Positions 13,527 through 22,083 of a stretch of 62,663 nt of DNA are shown in pieces (position 1 is the first letter of the stretch; each line of letters begins with the position of its first letter). A program made the translations under genes and the position numbers. The stretch is from Enterobacter asburiae (GTDB lineage: Bacteria; Pseudomonadota; Gammaproteobacteria; Enterobacterales; Enterobacteriaceae). The stretch is from positions 1 through 62,663 of the forward strand of contig NZ_JAKCMV010000006.1 in NCBI RefSeq assembly GCF_021440515.1. The letters are read 5' to 3'. The notes beneath the pieces are model-generated. The model saw only the letters and a program-made list of their open reading frames with translations, made no database searches and was not told the DNA's origin.

Positions 13527-13534
13527 AAAAAAAC

Positions 13535-14431
13535 TCACCCACGAAGTCGACGTGCTAAATGCACCGCCACGTCCACGCCGCTGCGCTCCAGCGAAATAGT
13601 CTCCCCTTCCCACGCGGCCTGACGCGTCAGACAGGTCAGCACGCCGCCGGGCGGCATCTCTATCGCCAGCCGCGCTTCGCGCTCGTTGGCGGAAACCACC
13701 GCCTCCTGCCAGCGCACGGTGCGCGCCATGTTAAGCGCCAGATCGTCGGCAATTCTTTCCGGCTGCCAGAGCACGCGCCCGGTGCTGCCGCTGAGGTACG
13801 CCAAGCGCGGTCGCGAAAGCGTGACCGACTCAAACGCGGCCACCAGCTTTTGCGCAGGCTCTGCCAGCAGTTCGCAGTGCGACGGCACGCTGACCGCCAG
13901 CCGTTTCGCCTTGCTCGCCCCTTTCGCCAGCGCGCGTTTCGCCACTTCCGCCATGCCGTCATCGGATCCGGCAATCACGATCTGCGTTTCGGCATTCAGG
14001 TTCGCAATGTAGGTTCCGGTGCCGTCGATAAGCTGTTCCACCATCGGCAGGGTTAACCCCATAATCGCCGTCAGGCCGTAGCCGTGCGGATACGCCTGCT
14101 CCATCAGATCGCCGCGCAGGGCGACGAGGTTTAACGCGTCCGTAAAGTCCAGCGCGCCCGCGACAACCGCCGCCGGGTACGCACCGATGGACAGCCCGCT
14201 GACGATATCCGGCGACACGCCGCGGCGCTCGAGCTCGCGCGCCCAGGCCACGCCTGCAATCAGCAGCGACAGCTGCACCGCCCGGGTGTGGGTTAAGGCG
14301 GCGGCGGTATCCAGGCTATCGACCTCATCGCCCAGCACCTCGCGCGCCTGGGTCAGTTCGTTCCCCGGCAGATTTTGCAGCATACCTGCGTGCTGCGTCC
14401 CCTGCCCCGGAAAGGTAAACAGTATTTTCAT
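13535..14431 (-). CDS. mdcH: Malonyl-CoA:ACP transacylase subunit MdcH
   Basis: MdcH loads malonyl from malonyl-CoA onto the MdcC carrier protein to start the malonate decarboxylase cycle. It is 298 aa from ATG 14431 (MKILFTFPGQGTQHAGML), the FabD-like fold. Ser81 in GLSIGAY is the expected nucleophile. The ATG overlaps the mdcG stop by one base (TGATG), which decides the start over a much longer upstream reading inside mdcG. It is the last gene of the mdc operon. Confidence 0.94.
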   Translation of the reverse strand: MKILFTFPGQGTQHAGMLQNLPGNELTQAREVLGDEVDSLDTAAALTHTRAVQLSLLIAGVAWARELERRGVSPDIVSGLSIGAYPAAVVAGALDFTDALNLVALRGDLMEQAYPHGYGLTAIMGLTLPMVEQLIDGTGTYIANLNAETQIVIAGSDDGMAEVAKRALAKGASKAKRLAVSVPSHCELLAEPAQKLVAAFESVTLSRPRLAYLSGSTGRVLWQPERIADDLALNMARTVRWQEAVVSANEREARLAIEMPPGGVLTCLTRQAAWEGETISLERSGVDVAVHLARRLRG

Positions 14432-15048
14432 CACTCCTCCCTGCGCCACGGATCCGCCACCAGACGTGGCCCGCGGCGGGTTTTCAGCAGCGTTTTGCCG
14501 TCGCGCAGCCACTCCGCCAGCGCAAAACCCCCTTCCGGCGTATCCACCTGGGTATCGGCACGGCACAGGGCGCGGCTCAGCTGAGACTGCCACGCAGCGA
14601 AGGCGTCGGGGGAAACGGGCTGTGGCGCGCGGATCAGCAGGTCGAGATCGCTGTCGGCGTGAATCACCGGGATCCCGGTCGCCAGCGCGTAGCCGGTGCT
14701 GCCGGTAATGCCCCACGTCCACGGCCAGGGCTGCTGAGAAAGCTGAAGCGCCACCTGCACCGGCGGCTGCGTCACAAACGGCGAGCGCAGCAGGTCGGCG
14801 GTGACGCTCAAATCTTCCGGTGAAACCACGCGCACAACATGTTCGGGCTTCACCCATCCGGCCGCCCGCTGGTCGCGGCGCAAACCGCGCACGCCAACGG
14901 GGATTCGGCCAGCGTTATCAACGTCACGCCTTACCACTACCGGCAGGCCACTTTGCCAGGCGGCATCGACCCAGGATTCGGTTATCCCTTCCAGCGCATC
15001 ACGCGCGGTAAGCCAGATAAGGTCGTGGGGGCGTAACGTTGTGGTCAT
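14431..15048 (-). CDS. mdcG: Malonate decarboxylase holo-ACP synthase MdcG
   Basis: MdcG transfers the 2'-(5''-triphosphoribosyl)-3'-dephospho-CoA prosthetic group to Ser of MdcC. It is 205 aa from ATG 15048 (MTTTLRPHDLIW), two bases after the mdcF stop. The nucleotidyltransferase-like motif HADSDLDLLIRAP (about residues 130-142) provides the acidic metal ligands. It works with MdcB. Confidence 0.94.
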   Translation of the reverse strand: MTTTLRPHDLIWLTARDALEGITESWVDAAWQSGLPVVVRRDVDNAGRIPVGVRGLRRDQRAAGWVKPEHVVRVVSPEDLSVTADLLRSPFVTQPPVQVALQLSQQPWPWTWGITGSTGYALATGIPVIHADSDLDLLIRAPQPVSPDAFAAWQSQLSRALCRADTQVDTPEGGFALAEWLRDGKTLLKTRRGPRLVADPWRREE

Positions 15049-15050
15049 AA

Positions 15051-16010
15051 TTACATTCCTGAAGTCAGCGAGATAAACAGCGGCAGCGACAGGATACACA
15101 GTACGGAGCTTAACAGCAGCACGGCTTCAGCATCCGGCGACTGCACGCCAAAGCGGTTACCGAACACCACGCCGAAGAACCCCGCAGAGAGCGCAATCAT
15201 CAGGATAGCGGTGATCGCCACGGAGCCGTGCAGACCGAAGATTAAAACGATACCCCAGGCAATCGCAGGCTGAATCAGCAGTTTGGCAATGGTCGACGTG
15301 ATAACCATGGTGTTGATTTGCAGCTTACGGGCAGAGAGGATCACCCCGGTCAGGAACAGCGCTGCCGCGGTCGCAGCCAGCCCCAGCGGTTTAATAGACG
15401 CCAGTACCAGCTCCGGCATTTTGATGCCGATAGCGGACAAAATCACACCCAGCAGCGGGCCCATCACGATCGGTTTCTTAATAGAACGCCACATCAGCAC
15501 CGGCAGCATAGAGAGCGTAGAGCCGGAGTTGTTGCCGTCGGCGCGCGCTTTTTCGCGCTCCAGGATCAGCAGGCAGAACGGGGTCATCAGCACTGAACCA
15601 CAGGCGATAGAGACCGCCACGGACAGTGAGGTAGACGGGCCTTCACCCAGCACGCTGCCCAGAATCGGCAGGCCGAGCGCCGCATAGTTTGGCAGGGCGA
15701 CGGTGAGCGTCAGCACGGCCGCATCCTGCGGAGATTTTTTAAAGACTTTAGTGGCGAGGAAGTAGATGGCCGCATAGGTGATCCACATCGCCAGGGTCAG
15801 CACCAGGATCAGCGGCGACTGCGCCACGATACCGGTCCAGGGCGTTTGCACGGTGGCGCTAAACAGCGCAGCCGGAAGCGCAAAGTCCATTACGAAGATA
15901 TTGAGCAGGGAGACATTTTTGTTATCAACCATCTTTGCTTTACCGGCCCAAAATCCTAGCAGCATGATGATGAAAATCGGAGCAAGAGCATGAACAATTA
16001 CGTAAGTCAT
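15051..16010 (-). CDS. mdcF: Malonate transporter, auxin efflux carrier family (MdcF)
   Basis: A 319-aa inner-membrane carrier of the AEC family (PF03547) with about ten hydrophobic segments, for example MTYVIVHALAPIFIIMLLGF at the N-terminus. In Klebsiella mdc operons MdcF is the proposed malonate carrier. RBS AGGTGA lies before ATG 16010. It is set off from mdcE by 128 bp holding a strong hairpin, unlike the other overlapping junctions of the operon, so its expression may be set separately. Confidence 0.92.
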   Translation of the reverse strand: MTYVIVHALAPIFIIMLLGFWAGKAKMVDNKNVSLLNIFVMDFALPAALFSATVQTPWTGIVAQSPLILVLTLAMWITYAAIYFLATKVFKKSPQDAAVLTLTVALPNYAALGLPILGSVLGEGPSTSLSVAVSIACGSVLMTPFCLLILEREKARADGNNSGSTLSMLPVLMWRSIKKPIVMGPLLGVILSAIGIKMPELVLASIKPLGLAATAAALFLTGVILSARKLQINTMVITSTIAKLLIQPAIAWGIVLIFGLHGSVAITAILMIALSAGFFGVVFGNRFGVQSPDAEAVLLLSSVLCILSLPLFISLTSGM

Positions 16011-16075
16011 AAATTCACCTGTAGTAAAAAAGTTTAAGCACTGGCGCGATGTTTATAATTTTTCAGGATGCATCG

Positions 16076-16108
16076 CCCCTCGCGGACGCAGCGTGCGCGC
16101 CCGCGGGG
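16076..16108 (-). other. Stem-loop between mdcE and mdcF
   Basis: CCCC(TC)GCGG at 16076-16085 pairs with CCGCGGGG at 16101-16108 with a 2-nt bulge; an inner CGCA/TGCG helix (16087-16097) stacks in the loop. No T-run follows on the minus strand, so it looks like an mRNA-stability or attenuation element within the mdc transcript rather than a full terminator. Confidence 0.5.
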
Positions 16109-16138
16109 TGTACATCTTCTGGCAGGTCTTATGTTTTC

Positions 16139-16939
16139 TTACCAGCTTGCTCGCATACGTTCGCGTACGAGGGCTGAGCTGCGGCGGTTGTCGGCACCCA
16201 GACGGTTTTTCAGGGTGGCATCCTGGCGCGCATCGCTGATGGCCCGTTGCAGAGTGGCAGTCACCTGCGCCAGGTCGGCGGTTGATGGGGCATCCGGGTT
16301 GCTGATGTTCAGCAGGTCGGAGAGCAGCCCCAGCGTGGCGTAGTTGCTGATGTCGTAGGCCATTGGCGGAATGGTCGCCGCCAGTTTCTCCAGCGCGTCA
16401 ACGGTACGCAGGGTGATACGCGCGGCGGACTCTTTGCCCATCGCGTGGATCATCACGCCCTGGTCGTTGAAGGCGATCAGGCGGTTAGCCTGGTAGCCGT
16501 GCGCCAGAAACGCGCCGGACATCGCTTTACCAACGATAAGACCAATCACCGGATGGCCCGCCAGACGCGCGTTGGCATAGGCTGCCGCCGCACCGGCCAG
16601 CGCCTGGTGAATACCGAACGCCTCTTCACGACGACCGTAGGCCTGGCTTGGAACGTCAATCACCGCCACAATCGGGCGCTTCACGGCTTTGTCCGCATCG
16701 GCAGCCACGGTTTCGCTAACCACTTTTGCCAGCGTCCAGCCTTCCAGCAGACCCACTTCACCCTGCGCCGCGCGCGGGAAGTGGTTGTTGGCATCCGGCA
16801 CCACGGCGACAAAACGCACCGCTTCACCGTTGAGCTCACCGTCTGCCGCCTGCACGGACGGGCATAACCCTTCCAGACGTTTGGCGTTCGGGGCGAGGGT
16901 TTCGAGCCAGAGTTCGCCACGGCTTATTGAATTACTCAT
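16139..16939 (-). CDS. mdcE: Malonate decarboxylase gamma subunit MdcE
   Basis: MdcE and MdcD together form the malonyl-S-ACP carboxy-lyase of biotin-independent malonate decarboxylase, releasing CO2 and leaving acetyl-S-ACP. It is 266 aa, with a crotonase/carboxyltransferase fold (GLIVGKAMSGAFLAHGYQAN around residues 145-165). Two adjacent ATGs exist (16942 and 16939); I chose 16939 because the GAGG site is then 7 bases upstream. Either choice overlaps the mdcD stop. Confidence 0.93.
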   Translation of the reverse strand: MSNSISRGELWLETLAPNAKRLEGLCPSVQAADGELNGEAVRFVAVVPDANNHFPRAAQGEVGLLEGWTLAKVVSETVAADADKAVKRPIVAVIDVPSQAYGRREEAFGIHQALAGAAAAYANARLAGHPVIGLIVGKAMSGAFLAHGYQANRLIAFNDQGVMIHAMGKESAARITLRTVDALEKLAATIPPMAYDISNYATLGLLSDLLNISNPDAPSTADLAQVTATLQRAISDARQDATLKNRLGADNRRSSALVRERMRASW

Positions 16940-17772
16940 CATTTCACCTCCCGGGCAAAAAGCGCTTTTATCTGTTCGGCATCGGCCTGTTTGCGGGTGT
17001 CGAAATTCGTCAGACGGTTCAGATAATCGTCGTAGTTATCGGTGCGATGTTTCGCCGGAACGCCTTTGGCAATCGCCTCGTTCATCGCCGCTTTCACCGC
17101 GTGAACGCCGTCACCCACCAGCGCATCCACCAGCCCGCTTTCATAGCGCACTTCGCCGCCGGTCATGCTCCAGATAAACGGACGGTCGCGGGAGTCGTAC
17201 TCTTCAATCCCCGCTTCCTGCTCGATAACCTGCGGGCCGTTCAGACCCAGACGCGCTTCGCGGGTCACAATCAGATAGCTACAGAGCGCCGCCGCGATAG
17301 ACATACCGCCGAAGCAGCCCACGGTGCCCGCCACAATCCCGACCACCGGGGTGTAACGACGCAGGTCAACAATCGCCGCATGGATATCGGCAATCGCCGC
17401 CAGCCCGAGGTTGGCCTCCTGCAAACGCACGCCGCCGGTTTCGAGGCACAGCACCGCCTGCGTCGGAATACCGTTGCGGTTATCTTCAGCCGCCAGCTCC
17501 AGCGCCGCCGCCATTTTGGCACCGGACACTTCGCCCATGCTGCCGCCCTGGAACGCGCCTTCGATGGCTACCACTACCGCAGGCTGACCGTTGATGGTGC
17601 CTTTCGCGACCACCATGCCGTCGTCGGCCTGAGGAACGATGCCCTGCGGCCCAAGCCACGGGGAGACAATCTCTTCAAACGGATCCAGCAGCTCGCGGTA
17701 GCTGCCGTCGTCCAGCAGCGCCTGCGCACGCTGGCGGGCTTTCAGTTCAATAAAGCTGCTGTCATCACGCAT
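16939..17772 (-). CDS. mdcD: Malonate decarboxylase beta subunit MdcD
   Basis: The beta subunit of the carboxy-lyase, paired with MdcE. It is 277 aa, with a carboxyltransferase fold and Gly-rich oxyanion segments (VVVAIEGAFQGGSMGEVSG about residues 76-94; GTVGCFGGMSIAAALCSYL about 145-163). It overlaps the end of mdcC by 8 bp and mdcE at its stop, so C-D-E are tightly coupled as expected for subunits of one enzyme. Confidence 0.95.
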   Translation of the reverse strand: MRDDSSFIELKARQRAQALLDDGSYRELLDPFEEIVSPWLGPQGIVPQADDGMVVAKGTINGQPAVVVAIEGAFQGGSMGEVSGAKMAAALELAAEDNRNGIPTQAVLCLETGGVRLQEANLGLAAIADIHAAIVDLRRYTPVVGIVAGTVGCFGGMSIAAALCSYLIVTREARLGLNGPQVIEQEAGIEEYDSRDRPFIWSMTGGEVRYESGLVDALVGDGVHAVKAAMNEAIAKGVPAKHRTDNYDDYLNRLTNFDTRKQADAEQIKALFAREVK

Positions 17773-18064
17773 GATTCACCCCCTCAAAAACCTGTTCGAT
17801 ACGAATGCGCGCCACGCCCGGCGTTGCGCCGAAGTCGTGGATGGTCAGTGTGCCTGCGGGCAGGCTGCTGACGGTTTCCAGGCGGTTGAAGAGTGCCTCC
17901 CAGCGACCACGGCTGTTGTCTACGGAGGTGGTGATATCAATGGTTAAGGTCTCGCCCGGTTCGGCGGTGAATAACACCTCCATATCACCGGAGCCGACAA
18001 CCCCTGCCAGCGCCCTGCCGCTTAACGCGCGGCTGGCTGGCACGGTCAAAGTAATTTTTTCCAT
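17765..18064 (-). CDS. mdcC: Malonate decarboxylase acyl carrier protein MdcC
   Basis: A 99-aa acyl carrier subunit. Ser25 in GVVGSGDMEVLF is the position known in Klebsiella MdcC to carry the phosphoribosyl-dephospho-CoA group, installed by MdcB and MdcG. The acetyl/malonyl thioester is carried here between MdcA and MdcDE. The stop overlaps mdcD by 8 bp; mdcB ends 9 bp upstream. Confidence 0.95.
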   Translation of the reverse strand: MEKITLTVPASRALSGRALAGVVGSGDMEVLFTAEPGETLTIDITTSVDNSRGRWEALFNRLETVSSLPAGTLTIHDFGATPGVARIRIEQVFEGVNHA

Positions 18065-18073
18065 AACATCCTC

Positions 18074-18931
18074 TTAATGCTTTGAATTAGGCATCTCGAT
18101 ACGGTCGAGAAACAGCGTGGCGGCGAGCAAATCAGCGGCACCGCCCGGCGAGGCGTTGAGCGCCAGCATCTGACGGTCTAACGCCGCCAGCGCAAGCTGG
18201 CCTGCCGGCGTGGCACACCCGCCGGCGCTCAGCACCGCACGCGCGCCGTCCTGCATGGCGTCTAACCCCTCCATCCCGGCGCGTGAGAGCACGCAGGTGT
18301 CGGTGAGCGAGGTCATGATGGCCATCAGCGCGTCGAGCCGGGCGTGGGTTTCGCTGCTGCCGTTGAGGCGGCTCAGACGAAGCTGGGGCAGCGCCCGCTG
18401 CATAACGTGCGGAAACGCCTGCTGCGCCTCTTCGCGCGCGCCCGGCACCCGATAACGGTGGGTGGCGCGAAGCCCTTTGCTGAACACTTTCGGTGCGGCG
18501 TCGTCCGGCAGCTTCGCCAGCCCTGCGGCGGTCTGCGCGACGGCCTGCGCGGTTGCGCTGCCGCCCTGCATCGCCACGGCGCTGACCAGCAGCCCGAGCG
18601 CCCAGATTGCGCCACGGTGGGTGTTGACCCCGCCGGTGGCGGCCATCATCTGCTGTTCGCCTTCACGGCCCAGTCGACCGACAGTCTGGCGCAGAGCGAT
18701 ATCCGCCGGACGCTGCCAGCTTTGCTGCGCCAGCGCCTGAAACGTAGGGGTGAGGCTGTGCGCGGAACGCTCCATCAACGCAAGCGTGAGATCCTGGTGC
18801 GCGCCGTTCCCCCGACTGTCCACCAGACCGGGTTTCGGGCTTAAACGTGCTTCGTCAATCAGACACTGCGTGGCGGTTCGCGCCAGCCATTCGGCACCGC
18901 CTTCAACCTGAATCTGGGGCAGAAGTTTCAT
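18074..18931 (-). CDS. mdcB: Triphosphoribosyl-dephospho-CoA synthase MdcB
   Basis: MdcB (CitG family) makes 2'-(5''-triphosphoribosyl)-3'-dephospho-CoA from dephospho-CoA and ATP, the precursor of the MdcC prosthetic group. It is 285 aa from ATG 18931 (MKLLPQIQVEGGAEWLARTA), overlapping the mdcA stop by one base (TAATG). Family sequence DEARLSPKPGLVDSRGNGAH at about residues 32-51 is present. A longer reading from 18979 lies inside mdcA and is rejected. Confidence 0.95.
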   Translation of the reverse strand: MKLLPQIQVEGGAEWLARTATQCLIDEARLSPKPGLVDSRGNGAHQDLTLALMERSAHSLTPTFQALAQQSWQRPADIALRQTVGRLGREGEQQMMAATGGVNTHRGAIWALGLLVSAVAMQGGSATAQAVAQTAAGLAKLPDDAAPKVFSKGLRATHRYRVPGAREEAQQAFPHVMQRALPQLRLSRLNGSSETHARLDALMAIMTSLTDTCVLSRAGMEGLDAMQDGARAVLSAGGCATPAGQLALAALDRQMLALNASPGGAADLLAATLFLDRIEMPNSKH

Positions 18932-20586
18932 TACCAGCTCCGGAATTTCGCAGGTGGGTTGTAAAGACCGCCGGACCATTCCACGAGATCCGACACGCTA
19001 CCGGCCGCCAGCAGAGAGCGGGTGGCGTCGGTACGGCGAATGCCCATATCTTCCGGGTAGACCACTTTGCCGCTCTGGCGCAGTTCCGCCACGCGTTTGG
19101 CGTCAACGCCGAGGCCGATATCGGTGATACCCGCTACGGCGGCGACCATCGCCCGACGCTCTTCCAGATCTTTCGCACGGTAGAGGTAAGCAATCCCCTC
19201 TTCCGTCAGCACGTGGGTCACGTCGTCACCGTAAATCATCACCGGCGCCAGCGGCATTCCGGAGGCTTTGGCGACGTCAACCGCATCGAGTTTTTCCACG
19301 AAGGTTGGCTTCACGCCCGCCTGGAAGGTTTCGACCATCTGCACGACCAGTTTTTTACCGCGCTGCATTGGGTCAGGCTCGGTGATCATGTTCAGCCAGG
19401 CTGGCGTTGCATGACGGCGACCGTGCGGGTCGTGACCCATGTTTGGCGCACCGCCGAAGCCGGACAGACGACCGCGCGTTACGGTAGAGGAGTTGGCGTA
19501 GCCGTCTACCTGCAAGGTCGAACCGATAAACATATCTACCGCGTACTGGCCTGCCAGCTGGCAGAAGGCGCGGTTAGAGCGCATGGAGCCGTCAGCCCCG
19601 GTAAAGAAGATGTCAGGACGGGCGCGGATGTACTCTTCCATCCCCAGCTCGCCGCCGAAGCAGTGAACGCTTTCGACCCAGCCGCTTTCAATCGCCGGGA
19701 TCAGCGTTGGATGCGGGTTGAGCGTCCAGTGTTTACAGATTTTGCCTTTGAGGCCGAGCTGTTCACCGTAGGTTGGCAGCAGCAGCTCAATCGCCGCCGT
19801 GTTAAAGCCAATCCCGTGGTTCAGGGACTGCACCTGATGCTCGGCGTAGATGCCTTTGATGGCCATCATCGCCATCAGGATGTGTTCCTGCTTGATCAGA
19901 CGCGGGTCGCGGGTAAACAGCGGTTCGATAAAGAACGGCTTGTCGGCGACAACCACGTAGTCAATCCAGGAGCCAGGGATATCCACGCGCGGCAGATCGG
20001 TTTCGTCATCCACCAGCTCGTTGACCTGGGCGATAACAATTCCGTCGTGGAACGCGGCGGCTTCCACCAGCGCTGGCGTATCTTCGGTGCTGGCACCGGT
20101 ATAAAGGTTACCTTTGCTGTCGGCTTTAAAGCCCGCAATCAGCGCCACGTTTGGCGAGAGATCGACGTACAGGCGGGAGTAAAGTTCGATGTAGGTGTGG
20201 ATGGCGCCGATTTCGAGCTGTCCGTCTTCCAGCAGCTGCGAAATGCGCAGGCTTTGGGTACCGGAGAAGGAGAAGTCGAGTTTACGGGCGATGCCTTTTT
20301 CAAAGATATCGAGGTGCTCGCTGCGGCCCACGCTTGGCATGATCATATGCAGGTCGTGAACGATTTGCGGGTTCACTTCAGCAAGCGAACGGGAAAGAAA
20401 ATCTGCCTGCTTCTGGTTGTTGCCTTCCAGAACGACTTTATCGCCCGGTGCAATCAGTTTTTCCAGCATGGCGACAAGGTCGCCGGTTGGCAGTACCTTG
20501 CCCTGCACCGGTACGGAAGCCAGGCGACGCGCTTTTTCGGTGCGTCGCGTGTTCCATTGCCGGGTCGGTGTTTGCCCAGATAACAT
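18931..20586 (-). CDS. mdcA: Malonate decarboxylase alpha subunit (acetyl-S-ACP:malonate ACP transferase) MdcA
   Basis: MdcA swaps acetyl for malonyl on the MdcC carrier, regenerating acetyl-S-ACP and releasing acetate. It is 551 aa, related to the citrate lyase alpha/CoA-transferase fold. It is the first gene of mdcABCDEFGH; AGGAGG sits seven bases before the ATG. The 228-bp gap to divergent yheT should hold the MdcR-controlled promoter. All eight structural genes are intact, so the host can probably use malonate. Confidence 0.95.
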   Translation of the reverse strand: MLSGQTPTRQWNTRRTEKARRLASVPVQGKVLPTGDLVAMLEKLIAPGDKVVLEGNNQKQADFLSRSLAEVNPQIVHDLHMIMPSVGRSEHLDIFEKGIARKLDFSFSGTQSLRISQLLEDGQLEIGAIHTYIELYSRLYVDLSPNVALIAGFKADSKGNLYTGASTEDTPALVEAAAFHDGIVIAQVNELVDDETDLPRVDIPGSWIDYVVVADKPFFIEPLFTRDPRLIKQEHILMAMMAIKGIYAEHQVQSLNHGIGFNTAAIELLLPTYGEQLGLKGKICKHWTLNPHPTLIPAIESGWVESVHCFGGELGMEEYIRARPDIFFTGADGSMRSNRAFCQLAGQYAVDMFIGSTLQVDGYANSSTVTRGRLSGFGGAPNMGHDPHGRRHATPAWLNMITEPDPMQRGKKLVVQMVETFQAGVKPTFVEKLDAVDVAKASGMPLAPVMIYGDDVTHVLTEEGIAYLYRAKDLEERRAMVAAVAGITDIGLGVDAKRVAELRQSGKVVYPEDMGIRRTDATRSLLAAGSVSDLVEWSGGLYNPPAKFRSW

Positions 20587-20814
20587 TATTAACCTCCTGA
20601 TTCAGCTAATCATTCTGATTTGCTTAACGTTGAGTAAAGTCTGCACGCTGGCGAGAAAGGCATCAATTAAGCGTAGTGCGTGATCGTTAGCCTGAGAGTA
20701 ATAATCAACGTAAGAAAATGTGATCGGGATCAGTTCATGTTTCGGAAAAGCGGACTAAACGGGGTACAATCAGGAAGGTATCGTAAATAACAGACAATAA
20801 TTAGCTTCGCCTTT
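20587..20814. promoter_or_regulatory. mdcA-yheT divergent intergenic region
   Basis: This 228-bp region must carry the mdc promoter (leftward) and a yheT promoter (rightward). A TACAAT at 20765-20770 is a plausible -10 for yheT. An imperfect CRP-like site (TGTGA-N6-TCAGT, 20719-20734) and an imperfect dyad near 20600-20620 (ATTCAG...CTGATT) may serve mdcA. None is conclusive. Confidence 0.4.
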
Positions 20815-21837
20815 ATGACCCAAATCATCCCATCAGACTTCGACATTGCCGCCGAAGAGAGCGCAGCGTTCGTGCCCATGCGCGGCGTGGCTAACCGCCA
20901 CCTGCAAACCATGCTGCCGCGCCTTATTCGCCGCAGGCTACAGTTCACCCCACACTGGCAGCGCCTGGATCTGCCGGACGGTGATTTTGTGGATCTCGCC
21001 TGGAGCGAAGATCCCGAGCAGGCCAAAGACAAACCGCGTCTGGTGGTGTTTCACGGTCTGGAAGGCAGTCTGCACAGCCCCTACGCGCACGGTCTGATCC
21101 AGGCGGCGAAAGCGCGCGGCTGGCTGGGCGTGGTGATGCATTTTCGCGGATGCAGCGGCGAGCCAAATCGCCAGAAGCGTATCTATCATTCCGGCGAAAC
21201 CGAAGACGGTACCTGGTTCCTGCGCTGGCTGAACGAGAAGTTCGGCACCGTGCCGACGGCGGCGGTGGGCTACTCCCTCGGCGGTAATATGCTGGCCTGC
21301 CTGCTGGCGAAAGAGGGGGACACCATCCCGCTGGACGCTGCGGTGATTGTCTCCGCGCCGTTCATGCTGGAGCACTGTAGCAACCACATGGAAAAGGGCT
21401 TTTCACGCGTCTATCAGCGCTATCTGCTGAACCTGCTAAAAGCCAACGCCGCGCGCAAACTGAAGGCCTACCCGGATACCCTGCCGGTAAGCCTGCAACA
21501 GCTCAAAAAAGTGCGGCGCATCCGCGAGTTCGACGATCTGATCACCGCCAAAATTCACGGTTTTGCCGATGCGATCGACTACTATCGCCAGTGCAGCGCC
21601 ATGCCGCTGCTCAGCAAAATCACCAAACCGACGCTTATCATCCATGCGAAAGATGACCCGTTTATGGATCATCACTCCATCCCCGCGCAGGCGTTTCTGC
21701 CCGCAAACGTGACGTATCAGCTGACCGAACACGGCGGCCACGTTGGCTTTGTGGGCGGCACCTTAAGACGCCCGCAGATGTGGCTGGAAACGCGCATTCC
21801 CGACTGGCTAACCGCTTTCCTGGACGGTGCAAAATGA
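20815..21837 (+). CDS. yheT: YheT family alpha/beta hydrolase
   Basis: A 340-aa alpha/beta-hydrolase of the AB-hydrolase 4 (EMB8/YheT) family; its substrate is unknown, with esterase activity the usual expectation. The nucleophile elbow GYSLGGNML is near residue 150, a His-Gly motif ([11 protein letters not shown]) near 305, and the conserved [10 protein letters not shown] near 75. It overlaps yheU by four bases (ATGA). In E. coli yheT follows yheS directly; here the mdc cluster separates them. Confidence 0.94.
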   Translation: MTQIIPSDFDIAAEESAAFVPMRGVANRHLQTMLPRLIRRRLQFTPHWQRLDLPDGDFVDLAWSEDPEQAKDKPRLVVFHGLEGSLHSPYAHGLIQAAKARGWLGVVMHFRGCSGEPNRQKRIYHSGETEDGTWFLRWLNEKFGTVPTAAVGYSLGGNMLACLLAKEGDTIPLDAAVIVSAPFMLEHCSNHMEKGFSRVYQRYLLNLLKANAARKLKAYPDTLPVSLQQLKKVRRIREFDDLITAKIHGFADAIDYYRQCSAMPLLSKITKPTLIIHAKDDPFMDHHSIPAQAFLPANVTYQLTEHGGHVGFVGGTLRRPQMWLETRIPDWLTAFLDGAK

Positions 21838-22052
21838 TTATTCCCTGGCAGGATCTGTCTCCCGAAACGCTCGATAATCTGATTGAAAGCTTTGTATTAC
21901 GCGAAGGCACCGATTATGGTGAGCAAGAGCGTTCGCTCGAACAAAAGGTCAACGATGTGAAGCGCCAGCTTAAAAGCGGCGACGTGGTGCTGGTATGGTC
22001 TGAGCTGCACGAAACGGTCAATATCATGCCCCGCAATGCCTTTCACGGCTGA
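21834..22052 (+). CDS. yheU: YheU family protein
   Basis: A 72-aa UPF0270 (YheU) protein of unknown function, [20 protein letters not shown] at the N-terminus. The start at 21834 overlaps the yheT stop (ATGA). It sits between yheT and prkB, the same place as in E. coli. Confidence 0.93.
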   Translation: MIIPWQDLSPETLDNLIESFVLREGTDYGEQERSLEQKVNDVKRQLKSGDVVLVWSELHETVNIMPRNAFHG

Positions 22053-22083
22053 CCCTTAAACCTTTTCCAGTCAGGGAGTTGCT

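Noticed and set aside
18847..20583. 578-aa open frame antisense to mdcA
   Set aside because: Shadow of mdcA; no family resemblance and no ribosome site.
20719..20734. CRP site for mdcA
   Set aside because: Only the left half-site matches well (TGTGA-N6-TCAGT); kept as a possibility within the intergenic entry and not called separately.
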